From Promethearchaeota archaeon (GTDB taxonomy: Archaea; Asgardarchaeota; Lokiarchaeia; Sigyniarchaeales; SOKP01), in assembly GCA_004524535.1 (NCBI GenBank), contig SDNY01000032.1:1-32463 (forward strand): a stretch of DNA of 32,463 bases, in the 5' to 3' direction. The translations under genes were made by a program, and so were the position numbers. The notes beneath the pieces were generated by a model that was not told the DNA's origin, ran no database searches, and worked only from the letters and a program-made list of their open reading frames with translations. The stretch's first letter is position 1, and the number at the start of each line of letters is the position of its first letter. Below are positions 1-8,340 of this stretch, piece by piece.

Positions 1-153
1 AATTTAAAAAAATATTGAGAAATTTATACTACAAATGCATACAAGATAATCTTTCTTAATCTAGATTTACAAATGAATATATATATTTGTTTTTTATATT
101 TAGTTTTCTTCATTATATTTGTAAAGAAAAACGAAAATTGAGATTAAAAAATT

Positions 154-477
154 ATGGAAATTTCAGAAAATGAGATATTGGCAGTTGAGTTAATAAACAA
201 GAAGCATTCTATTGTAATTGAATCCGATAACCAAATAGAAGAAATTGTAAAAGCATTATCTAGTCAAACTAGACGCCAAATTTTACGACAAATCCAAAAT
301 GAGCCCATGGATGTAAGTAAAATTGCGGCGAAATTAGAAATGACTGAGGCAAATATATCTGCCCAAATAAAGAAATTGGAGAAAGCAGAATTAGTCTTAT
401 GTGAATACAAATCAGGACAGCACGGTGTAAGAAAAATTAGTCAATTACAATACGATGAAATAAAAATAAGATTTTAA
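154..477 (+). CDS. ArsR-like winged-helix transcriptional regulator
   Basis: This 107-residue protein looks like a small ArsR/MarR-type DNA-binding regulator. Residues about 28-85 have the winged-helix pattern: a first helix starting near ALSSQTRRQILRQI, a helix-turn-helix around VSKIAAKLEMTEANISAQIKKLE, and a short beta wing ending near the C terminus. The LSSQTRRQIL stretch is typical of ArsR proteins. I see no cysteine or histidine metal site, so metal sensing is not supported. It stands alone, and the gene after it is on the other strand, so its target cannot be read from context. The fold is fairly sure; the ligand and regulon are unknown. Confidence 0.75.
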   Translation: MEISENEILAVELINKKHSIVIESDNQIEEIVKALSSQTRRQILRQIQNEPMDVSKIAAKLEMTEANISAQIKKLEKAELVLCEYKSGQHGVRKISQLQYDEIKIRF

Positions 478-549
478 TGTTTCAATATTCTTGATTACGA
501 TAAAGAACCAAATATTAATTAAATTTAACTTTCTTAAACTATTCAAATA

Positions 550-2103
550 TTATTTTTCTGAAGTTAATATAACTTCTTCCTGTGGAGTCGATATTGAAAT
601 GTTATTAACAATATTTTCTATATTTTTTTTATAATTATTCATTCCTATTAATTCCTCAGAAATTATACGGTGTGTCATTCCATTCATATGGAGCATGCTA
701 AGACCACCTTTAATTCCTTGCGTACCCAATCGTAATATACATTTAAGCATCCAATTGAATTTACCAAAAGGATTGAGATATTCCTTAAGCCTTTTTTTGA
801 ACCAGACGCTGTCTAAATAATAATAAGAATATGCTTCCGCTACTAAACGATACAATTCTATATTTGTTAATTGATCAGTTCGCATCATAGAATGAAAAAG
901 ATCATAATGCTTGTAATTGTGGCTTGTAATCATGCCTTTAGCTTTCATCTCGTCGTAAAAAGGAGTTCCAGGGAAGGCAGTTATTGGAGTAAATTGTACG
1001 CAATCCATATCAAGTGATTTAGCGTATTGGATATTTTGTCGTACCATTGTCTTTGTTTCTCCTGGAAAGCCAATTATTACCCCTCCGAAAATTGAGATTC
1101 CTCTGTCTCTCAACATTTGTATAACTTTTCTTACCATGATAGGAGTTAAGTTTTTTTTATTCATGGCATTAAGACTTTGTTGATGAACAGATTCAACCCC
1201 TAAGAAAACTTGCCTAAAATTCGCTTTTTCCAAAAGATCTATTAGCCATGGATTGCGATATAGAGTATCAACTCGAGATTGACAACTAAATTGAATTTTA
1301 TTATTAACTCCTGAGCGTATGATTGTGTCTAATATTTTATGAGTACGTTTAACATTAATAGTAAAATTATCCTCGCAGAAGAATATAAAATCATTTTTCC
1401 AATCAATATCATAGATTTCTTTCATAATTCTTCGTAGGCTCTTTGTTCGATATACAATATGTTGAGTTGGATCTTTCCACATTTTAATTATACAACAGAA
1501 TTTACAATTATGTGGACAACCCCTTGAGGTCTCTATTTGTTGGGTTGTTGTACCCAAATAAGTGTAGAGTTTACCTTTTAAAAGATCTCGGTTTGGCATA
1601 GGAAAATTGTCTAAATTAGATTCTAATTTTCTGTCGTTGTTATGAATAACGTTCCCTTCTTTATTTTTATAAGAGACACCATCAATATCCTTTATAGAGA
1701 CGTTATTTTTATTACCATCAATAAAATCTATAATTTCTTTAAATGTGTGTTCACCCTCTCCTCGAACTGTATAATCGATATCGGGATTTTTAGCCACAAA
1801 TTCTGGTACCAAGGTTGGGTGATATCCTCCTAAAATTGTAGTACACCCCTGTTCCTTAGCCATTTTTGCCACTTCAAAAGCATGATAAATTTGAGGTGTC
1901 ATACTAGTTATCGCAATTACATCATATCGATTTAATTCACGACGGAATCGCTTTTCTCGATATTTATCAACTTTAAAGTCAAATAATTTTGCTTCGTGTT
2001 CAGGAACCATAGCTGCAATTGAAATGAGACTTAATGGAGCCCCTTTAATGATAGCATCCATTCCTGATTCTATTCTCGCAGGATTAATATATAATATTTT
2101 CAC
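550..2103 (-). CDS. B12-binding-domain radical SAM protein
   Basis: The 517-residue product has the layout of class B-like (cobalamin-domain) radical SAM enzymes. Residues 1-140 form a Rossmann-like B12-binding domain, with GGYHPTL near 92-98 and TVRGEGEHTF near 112-121, both hallmarks of the group. The radical SAM motif is C196-x3-C200-x2-C203 and would bind the [4Fe-4S] cluster that cleaves S-adenosylmethionine. A GVIIGFPGET segment around residue 342 matches the usual later strand of the TIM barrel. The C-terminal ~100 residues are helical and unassigned. The family includes methyltransferases, cyclases and lipid-modifying enzymes; the substrate cannot be told from sequence. The ATG start directly begins the B12 domain, so the start is well placed. 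Confidence 0.88.
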   Translation of the reverse strand: MKILYINPARIESGMDAIIKGAPLSLISIAAMVPEHEAKLFDFKVDKYREKRFRRELNRYDVIAITSMTPQIYHAFEVAKMAKEQGCTTILGGYHPTLVPEFVAKNPDIDYTVRGEGEHTFKEIIDFIDGNKNNVSIKDIDGVSYKNKEGNVIHNNDRKLESNLDNFPMPNRDLLKGKLYTYLGTTTQQIETSRGCPHNCKFCCIIKMWKDPTQHIVYRTKSLRRIMKEIYDIDWKNDFIFFCEDNFTINVKRTHKILDTIIRSGVNNKIQFSCQSRVDTLYRNPWLIDLLEKANFRQVFLGVESVHQQSLNAMNKKNLTPIMVRKVIQMLRDRGISIFGGVIIGFPGETKTMVRQNIQYAKSLDMDCVQFTPITAFPGTPFYDEMKAKGMITSHNYKHYDLFHSMMRTDQLTNIELYRLVAEAYSYYYLDSVWFKKRLKEYLNPFGKFNWMLKCILRLGTQGIKGGLSMLHMNGMTHRIISEELIGMNNYKKNIENIVNNISISTPQEEVILTSEK

Positions 2104-2249
2104 TTATATCCTCACATAATCAATTTTAAATTTTTAGGGTTAATTAAATGTATCAAAAAATTTAATAGGTAAAAATTAAATTTCCATAAAAAACAATTGT
2201 TAAATATATTGAATTTAAATTACTTTATAAACTTGTAGATAATAGAATA

Positions 2250-3395
2250 CTAAGTTTCTAAGAAGTTAGAAATTAAAGTATTTTTAATTTCTTCGAAGTG
2301 TCCTAAATTTACTTTCAGTAAATCGACTAAAGTCTCTTGAAGACCAATTTTATCAATTTTTTTAGTAATTTTAAGATATGGCGTTTGTTTTAACGCTTTA
2401 ACTAATAATTTATTTTTTTCGCAATCTTTTAAAAGGAATTCAATAGAATTTATTTCTTGGAAATTTATCAATTTTTGAAGGAAAGACAACAGCATTGTAT
2501 CAAATGTTATCCTCATTATATCCTCTTTATCGAAATCGGTTTTTTTAGAAATTAAATAAGTTTTCAGCAAGTTTATAGATTCTTTAAACAATTTAATAGA
2601 GTCAACACCGAGCTCTTTTATTTTCTCATTGTAAGCTCGATCTTTAGAAACTGTTAAGCATAATGCGGCAACGGTTTGATATTCAGCAACAAAATGTATA
2701 AATCGGGCTTTAGCATTAAGCATTGAATCTTTAGATTTTTCCTCATCAATAATTTCTCCCAAATTTTTTAGGGATTTTCTAAAATAAGTAGCAATATCGT
2801 AAAATTTGTTTGCTGCAGCTCCAAATTCTTCCATAACTAATAAATTATGTGCCCGCTTTTCCTCTAATTCATAGAGCTCGTCAAATTCATTCATTTTCAT
2901 TACCGCTTTCAAAATCAAACGTTTTCCATATTTCTTTTTAGAATGAGATTTTTCAAAGACCTGCCCTGCTTTCAACAGAAATAGAGAAGAGACGTTCTTA
3001 AATTCCTCAGAGTCCTCCTCTTGAAGGTGCTCAGAAGCGCGTTCCCAACTTTCACCCGCTGTTTCCCAATCGTTCATTTTATAAGAAATATTGCCTAATT
3101 GTATTAACAGTTTAGCAGAGATTTCATTAAGTTTTAATTCTTCTGTTTTTCTTAAGATTAGTTTTAATCGATTTACAGCATGAATGTTATGTTTGAATCT
3201 TGAGATTATTTCAGCAATTCTTATATATAAATCATCTAACTCGAGATATGAACCTAGATCAAGATAAATTTGAGCTGCTTGTTCGTAAAATTTTATTGCT
3301 TCCTCGCCATTCCCGGAATCTGCAAGATCTTCAGCTTTATCTATTAGTTGAATTGCTTCGATTTCTTTTTGTTCTCTGTCGTAGTTATTAATCAT
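2250..3395 (-). CDS. TPR/SNAP-like all-helical repeat protein
   Basis: This 381-residue protein is almost entirely helical, with TPR-like helix pairs in its first half. Repeats of the kind A-x-x-L-x-x-x-G-x-x-x-x-A-x-x-x-Y/W-x-x-A are visible near residues 15-50 (IKFYEQAAQIYLDLG) and 105-125 (WETAGESWERASEHL). The arrangement resembles alpha-SNAP or TPR adaptor proteins, which bind other proteins. No catalytic motif or membrane segment is seen. It lies in a same-strand run with the radical SAM gene downstream and an MtrH-like gene upstream, each about 75-145 bp away, so the genes are not tightly coupled. The SNAP resemblance is a pattern impression; any vesicle-related role in an Asgard archaeon would be speculation. 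Confidence 0.6.
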   Translation of the reverse strand: MINNYDREQKEIEAIQLIDKAEDLADSGNGEEAIKFYEQAAQIYLDLGSYLELDDLYIRIAEIISRFKHNIHAVNRLKLILRKTEELKLNEISAKLLIQLGNISYKMNDWETAGESWERASEHLQEEDSEEFKNVSSLFLLKAGQVFEKSHSKKKYGKRLILKAVMKMNEFDELYELEEKRAHNLLVMEEFGAAANKFYDIATYFRKSLKNLGEIIDEEKSKDSMLNAKARFIHFVAEYQTVAALCLTVSKDRAYNEKIKELGVDSIKLFKESINLLKTYLISKKTDFDKEDIMRITFDTMLLSFLQKLINFQEINSIEFLLKDCEKNKLLVKALKQTPYLKITKKIDKIGLQETLVDLLKVNLGHFEEIKNTLISNFLET

Positions 3396-3469
3396 TTGCT
3401 CTATTTAGAATTTTTTCAATAATTGTTTTTAAAAAATTTATTATTATAATATAGTTAAATTTAGTTTTT

Positions 3470-4354
3470 TTATAGTTTATCAAGTAGTTTAATATTCTTA
3501 TTTTTCAGTAAATTTTTGAACTCTAAAGCTTGATAAGTTGAAGCAAAACTTTCTTTGGCGTCTTCAATGGCTCCGTAAAAAATAAAATTTGAAAACCATG
3601 AAGCTATAAACATTATACTTGCCCTTCTATAGCGAGTATGGAATTTTACATTTAATCGAGGTGAAGAATATTTGAATAGAAAAAGGTTTGGTGCGGTGCC
3701 AACCGGGAGTTTTAATGAGGTACAGATTAACTGTTGAGTCTCTAATATGTGAGCTAAACTCTCTAGAGTGATAACACCTCCATCAATCCATATTTTCTCA
3801 ATACCTAAATTGTTTAATCCTTCTAATAAATTATTATTAGTAGATTCGTTTTTCTTAGTTATATATGCATACCTTTGAGTGGATGTCATATTTTCTGAGC
3901 CAAGAATCAATACTACAACAGAGTTAATTTTATATTTTTGAAGAATTTCAATTTCTTTTTTATTTTTAAGGTTTGAAATCGCATTATATATATATTCTTC
4001 TGGGTTAATACCCCTTTCTCTAAGATATTCAATTCCTGCAACCCGTGCGTCAAATGATCCCCCTAAAACGAATGGAGTTTCAAAATGATCTAAATAAAAT
4101 TCCAGATATTTTATCATCGCTTTTGGCGTGGTTCCCGAGATTTCTATTAAATCTGGCAAATTATATTTTTTGGCTAAAGATTTTTGTGTTAAAATTCGTT
4201 TTTTTGCCTTCTCTTCATTAAAAATTTCTTCATTTTTTCGATCTAGTAAAGTTTGTCCTTGATAAAAAAGAGTTCCTATCAATATAGGGGGAAGTTCAAA
4301 ATTTCCTCGACCCAATTTTATATTACCGTATAGATATGGACTAAAATCTGTCAT
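3470..4354 (-). CDS. MtrH-like methyltetrahydromethanopterin methyltransferase
   Basis: The 294-residue protein resembles MtrH, the subunit of tetrahydromethanopterin S-methyltransferase that moves the methyl group from methyl-H4MPT to a corrinoid cofactor. Family-like stretches are PPILIGTLFYQGQ near residues 22-34, a Glu/Gly-rich segment near 71-79 (EISGTTPKA), and DHFETPFVLGG near 90-100. The length is close to the ~300 residues I recall for MtrH. No MtrA or other Mtr membrane subunit occurs in the window, so this is more likely a standalone methyltransferase working with a separate corrinoid protein than part of a methanogenic Mtr complex. The C terminus (YRRASIMFIASWFSNFIFYGAIEDA) keeps a hydrophobic helix. 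The methyl acceptor is unknown. Confidence 0.78.
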   Translation of the reverse strand: MTDFSPYLYGNIKLGRGNFELPPILIGTLFYQGQTLLDRKNEEIFNEEKAKKRILTQKSLAKKYNLPDLIEISGTTPKAMIKYLEFYLDHFETPFVLGGSFDARVAGIEYLRERGINPEEYIYNAISNLKNKKEIEILQKYKINSVVVLILGSENMTSTQRYAYITKKNESTNNNLLEGLNNLGIEKIWIDGGVITLESLAHILETQQLICTSLKLPVGTAPNLFLFKYSSPRLNVKFHTRYRRASIMFIASWFSNFIFYGAIEDAKESFASTYQALEFKNLLKNKNIKLLDKL

Positions 4355-4471
4355 CTTCCAACTGGCTTTTAATAGTTTTTAATTTTGATCTGTTATCATT
4401 AAAATTATGAAGCAATATTTAAGAATTAATAATTACATACAAAAATAATTAAACTTTTTTATTATATAAGC

Positions 4472-5671
4472 TTAATAAAGGTGCAATTTAACTCCACATC
4501 TCTTGCATCGTCCATTCTCTAAGTTTTGAAAGCATTCTACATGATATAGCGTTTCACATTCCGGGTTACCGCATTTAACAACTTGTTGATTTTCTTCAAA
4601 GATATAAGAACAAACTGGACAAGATTTATAAATCGCATCAGCCCCTAACTCTGAGATATTCTCTAGACGTGCGGGAACAACTTCAGATTTTTGAGAACCT
4701 TCTTGCTTTTGATACTTGGTTCCTGATAAGGAACGTAGTTTTTGTGCTTGAGTTACCTCTGAGGGAATTTTTAATAAATAAAAGCAGTGAGGGCATCTAC
4801 ATGTTCCTGATTCTATCAGCGAATTATCTGATTGAGACATTGCCCATCCGCCTAGACAATGAATATGGTATGGCGTTTGACAATTTGGGCAATATCGACC
4901 AGTAAGAAAGAAATTACCTTTGGTTGTGGGATCCTCTTCTTGAAAACAGATAGAACACTTTTTAAAATCCCCCTCACCTCTTAGTTGTTTTATTCTTAAT
5001 TCTTGTGATTCAGTTAAATCTTGAACTCTTAATAGATTAGCAGCGATTTTTCTAAGAAAAGTTGGATTTTCAGAAAGAGATTCCATTCCTAATCCTGAAA
5101 CTTTAATATTTGAAGCAGCAAAATCTTGAGCAGAATCGATTAATGATTTATAATTATTTCCGTAATAATATCTTCCTTTGGTAAGATCAGTTAATCTTTT
5201 CAGAATATTAAGTTGACCTATCACACCTATTCTGAAAGCGTCAATTTTTATACTAAGCCCTCTCGCAAGTTGAGCCATTTTCATAGGATCAATAGCGGAT
5301 TGAGTATAATTACCATCAGAAATTATAAGAATTCTAGGAATATTAGCCATAACTTTTCGTAATTCTGCGATTAAGACTTTAATCGAAATTCCTAATCCAT
5401 CTGCCATATTAGACTTTCCTCCAATAGTAAGCGAGTCTAATATCTCAATGATTTGATCTTCAAAATTGGTAAAATCTAAAACCTTCTGAGCGCTATCTGA
5501 AAATTTTACAATTGCAAAAGCACTTTTACTATCTTTTTCAAATCTTGTCTTAATTAGTTCTTTTATGGCATTTATGCAACAGGAGAACCTATTGGGTTCA
5601 TAATCAGTTCTAAACATACTTCTGCTTGTATCTAAGCAAATAACAACATTTTCAGAGACTCTACTTGGCAT
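4472..5671 (-). CDS. VWA-domain protein with two C-terminal RING-like zinc modules
   Basis: This 399-residue protein joins a von Willebrand factor A domain to zinc-binding modules. Residues 8-190 are the VWA domain. The metal-ion-dependent adhesion site reads D14-T-S16-R-S18, with a later Asp at 119 in IISDG. Residues 239-296 contain C239-x2-C242, C261-x2-C264, H269-x2-C272 and C293-x2-C296, a RING-like cross-brace pattern. A second Cys/His set (C351-x2-C354, C367, C372, H377-x2-C380, C389-x2-C392) lies at the C terminus. VWA plus RING occurs in eukaryotic ubiquitin ligases, and RING proteins occur in Asgard ubiquitin systems, but no E1, E2 or ubiquitin gene is present here. A role in protein-protein assembly or ubiquitin-like transfer is inference. 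Confidence 0.8.
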   Translation of the reverse strand: MPSRVSENVVICLDTSRSMFRTDYEPNRFSCCINAIKELIKTRFEKDSKSAFAIVKFSDSAQKVLDFTNFEDQIIEILDSLTIGGKSNMADGLGISIKVLIAELRKVMANIPRILIISDGNYTQSAIDPMKMAQLARGLSIKIDAFRIGVIGQLNILKRLTDLTKGRYYYGNNYKSLIDSAQDFAASNIKVSGLGMESLSENPTFLRKIAANLLRVQDLTESQELRIKQLRGEGDFKKCSICFQEEDPTTKGNFFLTGRYCPNCQTPYHIHCLGGWAMSQSDNSLIESGTCRCPHCFYLLKIPSEVTQAQKLRSLSGTKYQKQEGSQKSEVVPARLENISELGADAIYKSCPVCSYIFEENQQVVKCGNPECETLYHVECFQNLENGRCKRCGVKLHLY

Positions 5672-6025
5672 GTTCTCAGAAACTTTTAGTAAACTATCTT
5701 TTTTATATATCTTAATTTATAAAGATAGATCCTTTAAGGTAAAATAATGCTTTTAATTATAATTCTTTTATTATAAAAAATTTTTTGCGAAATTTTTATT
5801 TATAAAATAAACAATTATAGTTTATCTAAGTAATTACTTTACATTAATTATCAAACAATAGATTGAAATCCATAAGGCTCAAGGAACATTATTAACCAAT
5901 TTATTTCGTGTAATAATTAAGAAGAAAAATTTGTAAGATTTGTGAAATTTAAATAATTAAATAGATAAATGTAAGTAAAGACAAAAATAAAATTTATTAT
6001 GAAAGAATTCAAGGTAAATTAGTGT
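5672..6025. promoter_or_regulatory. Divergent intergenic region holding repeat copy 1
   Basis: This is a 354-bp AT-rich spacer between two divergently transcribed genes. It holds the first copy of the ~100-bp repeat described separately and several TATA-like stretches. An AAGGT element lies about 10 nt before the ATG at 6026. I see no RNA gene or convincing ORF in it. Confidence 0.5.
5710..5817 (+). repeat. Dispersed ~100-bp direct repeat, copy 1
   Basis: This stretch matches 8151-8249 in the same orientation. Shared blocks, in order, are TCTTAATTTATAAA, then AGG-AAAATAATGCTTTTAATT with one base differing after AGG, then CGAAATTTTTATTTAT, then ATAAACAATTA. Roughly four of five positions agree by eye, with a small gap in the middle. 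The two copies flank the B-box/SWIM/LRR gene, and each lies upstream of a plus-strand gene. It may be a shared promoter region or a small non-coding element copied with its gene. Confidence 0.75.
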
Positions 6026-8104
6026 ATGAACAGAGAAGAATTTGAGCTTATATCCAAAGTGATTGAAACAGGTAATATCGCAAAAATCCAAGAAACGATC
6101 ATATTGGAGGGAGACTTTTTGAAACTAAAGGATTTACACATTCTAAGGGAAAGATTAGATTCTAAAGTTGAAAGCTTTGTATTTCTTGACGCAGAGCATC
6201 CAAACAAACTAAATTTGATTAGAGACCCTAATGTTATTTTGTTTCTGGGAGAAGACAAACTAATTGAGATCTTTCGTAGACACTTAATTATTGAAGATGA
6301 TAATAGAAGGCGGGTAAATTGGGAAATCATTAAGAATATAGAAGCAATTTATTATGAAGCACCAGAGATCCTTAAACAGATTGATTGTCCAGATAAAGAA
6401 TTAAAGCTCAAGAAAATTGAAGAATTGGGAAGAAAAGCCATTGATTTGATAAAACCAATCTTTATTGAACTTATGGATGATAAAGAATTTCGAATTGATC
6501 TTGATGGACACAAAGTAATTTACAATCTATATTTTTTTATTGGAAAAAAGGCTGTTATAGAAGCACTTAAGACAATGAGAGCATGCAAAGGAATTATATT
6601 ATATGGAGATTCTTATTATATTGAATCAAATTTAGGTGACGATATTAATATCGGACTAGGTAGCGATGATTATGATTATCAGAAATTATCAGAAAGAGTA
6701 TTTATGAATTTTTTCAACATTTTTAAAAATATAATCAGCAAAAAGGATGTTGAATTTTCATGGTTCGACAGGATATTTAGCATATTAGGACCGACTTATT
6801 ATGGTCATAAAAAGAATTTTATACTTCAGTACCTAGATGAACTCTTAAATCAAGAAAAGAAAAGATTTATTGAATTAATTCAGGAAGCAGATTATATATT
6901 TAAAAATAGAAATTCAATTAAATTTGCTCATTCTATAGCAAAGCATTTTAAAATAGAAATTGATATTGAAGATAAATTTTCGGACGAAAAGAAAGAACCT
7001 TGGACACCAGAATTCTTTTATTCTTCAGAAATTAATGTATGTAAAAGATGTGGGAAAAAAAGGTGGACTTCCGAATGTTATAGATGTAAAGTATGGATAT
7101 GTAAGGCTTGTGAAGAAGACCATATTAATGAATATCACACAGAGATATGTGAGGAGGACATCAGTTTCTCCAATAATATCGAAGTCTTTAAAGTAAAATT
7201 TTATGAGAATGGTTTATGGGAGTGTACCTGCCCGACATGGGTAAATACAAAAGAAGATTGTGATCATATTGCACAATATAAGAGCCACTTTTTCGATCCT
7301 TCCTTCATTCCTGATAGTTACGACCATTATGATGAATATTCTGATCTTGAACCTCAGATGTTTAAGTTTTCTGAATTGATAAAAGAATATCCCAGATGGA
7401 TTTTGAAATATCTATTCGATAAATGGCGTCGGTCTTGCTCTAAAAGCCAGCTAGCAGAAATACTTGATACAAGTGTATATATGATAAACAAACTTTTGAA
7501 GAAAATAGATGAGTTTCAGGAAAACAGAATTAATTCTATTTACCGTGATGTTGAATCAAATCTTCAAAATAAAGATTTAGAAATTTTATGGCTACCAACT
7601 GAGGCAACATTTGGAGAACTAACCTCACTTCCAGAAATCCCAGAAGATGTTAAATCTATAAAGTTCATAAATCTGGAAGGAAATCGCTTAGAATCCTTGC
7701 CTTCTTCAATTGGTAATTTCACAGCAGTAGAAAAAATTCAATTAAGATTTAATAAATTAAGATATTTACCAGAAGCCATTGGCAAACTTATAACTCTTAA
7801 AAAATTATATATGCAGTATAACCAACTAAGAGAACTTCCAGAATCGTTTGGAAATTTAACTCAATTAGAAAAACTAAAATTAAATAATAATATAATAAGG
7901 ATACTTCCGGAATCATTTGGTAATTTAAAATCACTTAAATATCTTAATCTTTCTAATAATAAATTAATTCGACTTCCCGATTCATTTCATAATTTAAAAT
8001 CACTTGAATATTTAAACTTAAGTTCTAATAAAAACCTCTATATAGAACATCTTATGGAATTCTTTAAAGAGTTAAAAGACAAGGGAGCTAAAATAAAATA
8101 TTAA
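6026..8104 (+). CDS. B-box/SWIM zinc-finger protein with leucine-rich repeats
   Basis: The 692-residue product has an unusual domain order. Residues 1-330 are helical and unassigned. A B-box-type zinc finger follows, with C339-x2-C342-x8-C351-x2-C354-x4-C359-x2-C362-x3-H366-x4-H371. A SWIM-type finger comes next (C400-x-C402-x9-C412-x-H414). Residues about 458-492 look like a helix-turn-helix (SKSQLAEILDTSVYMINKLL). Residues about 540-680 carry leucine-rich repeats of about 23 residues with the L-P-x-S/A-F/I-G-N-L spacing. These are all binding modules and no catalytic motif is seen, so a scaffold or sensor role is likely. The ATG is preceded by AAGGT about 10 nt upstream. The fingers are clear from Cys/His spacing; the overall function is unknown. 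Confidence 0.8.
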   Translation: MNREEFELISKVIETGNIAKIQETIILEGDFLKLKDLHILRERLDSKVESFVFLDAEHPNKLNLIRDPNVILFLGEDKLIEIFRRHLIIEDDNRRRVNWEIIKNIEAIYYEAPEILKQIDCPDKELKLKKIEELGRKAIDLIKPIFIELMDDKEFRIDLDGHKVIYNLYFFIGKKAVIEALKTMRACKGIILYGDSYYIESNLGDDINIGLGSDDYDYQKLSERVFMNFFNIFKNIISKKDVEFSWFDRIFSILGPTYYGHKKNFILQYLDELLNQEKKRFIELIQEADYIFKNRNSIKFAHSIAKHFKIEIDIEDKFSDEKKEPWTPEFFYSSEINVCKRCGKKRWTSECYRCKVWICKACEEDHINEYHTEICEEDISFSNNIEVFKVKFYENGLWECTCPTWVNTKEDCDHIAQYKSHFFDPSFIPDSYDHYDEYSDLEPQMFKFSELIKEYPRWILKYLFDKWRRSCSKSQLAEILDTSVYMINKLLKKIDEFQENRINSIYRDVESNLQNKDLEILWLPTEATFGELTSLPEIPEDVKSIKFINLEGNRLESLPSSIGNFTAVEKIQLRFNKLRYLPEAIGKLITLKKLYMQYNQLRELPESFGNLTQLEKLKLNNNIIRILPESFGNLKSLKYLNLSNNKLIRLPDSFHNLKSLEYLNLSSNKNLYIEHLMEFFKELKDKGAKIKY

Positions 8105-8150
8105 AATAATTGAAAAGAAATATTATAAGTAAAATGACTTAAATCTATCT

Positions 8151-8249
8151 TCTTAATTTATAAATATATATCTTTTTAGGCAAAATAATGCTTTTAATTT
8201 TATTAAAAAAATTTTTATACGAAATTTTTATTTATGAGATAAACAATTA
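8151..8249 (+). repeat. Dispersed ~100-bp direct repeat, copy 2
   Basis: This is the second copy of the repeat at 5710-5817, same orientation, ending 91 bp before the ATG of the HhH-GTPase gene. It begins about 46 bp after the LRR gene stop. The 236-bp gap between these genes otherwise holds only AT-rich sequence. Confidence 0.75.
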
Positions 8250-8340
8250 CTACTTAAAGCAATATTAATAAACATATTTTTAAAGAAGAAATTTATATCC
8301 TCATTTAATTAATAAAGAAAACAAAAAAGTCTGAGTTCCA

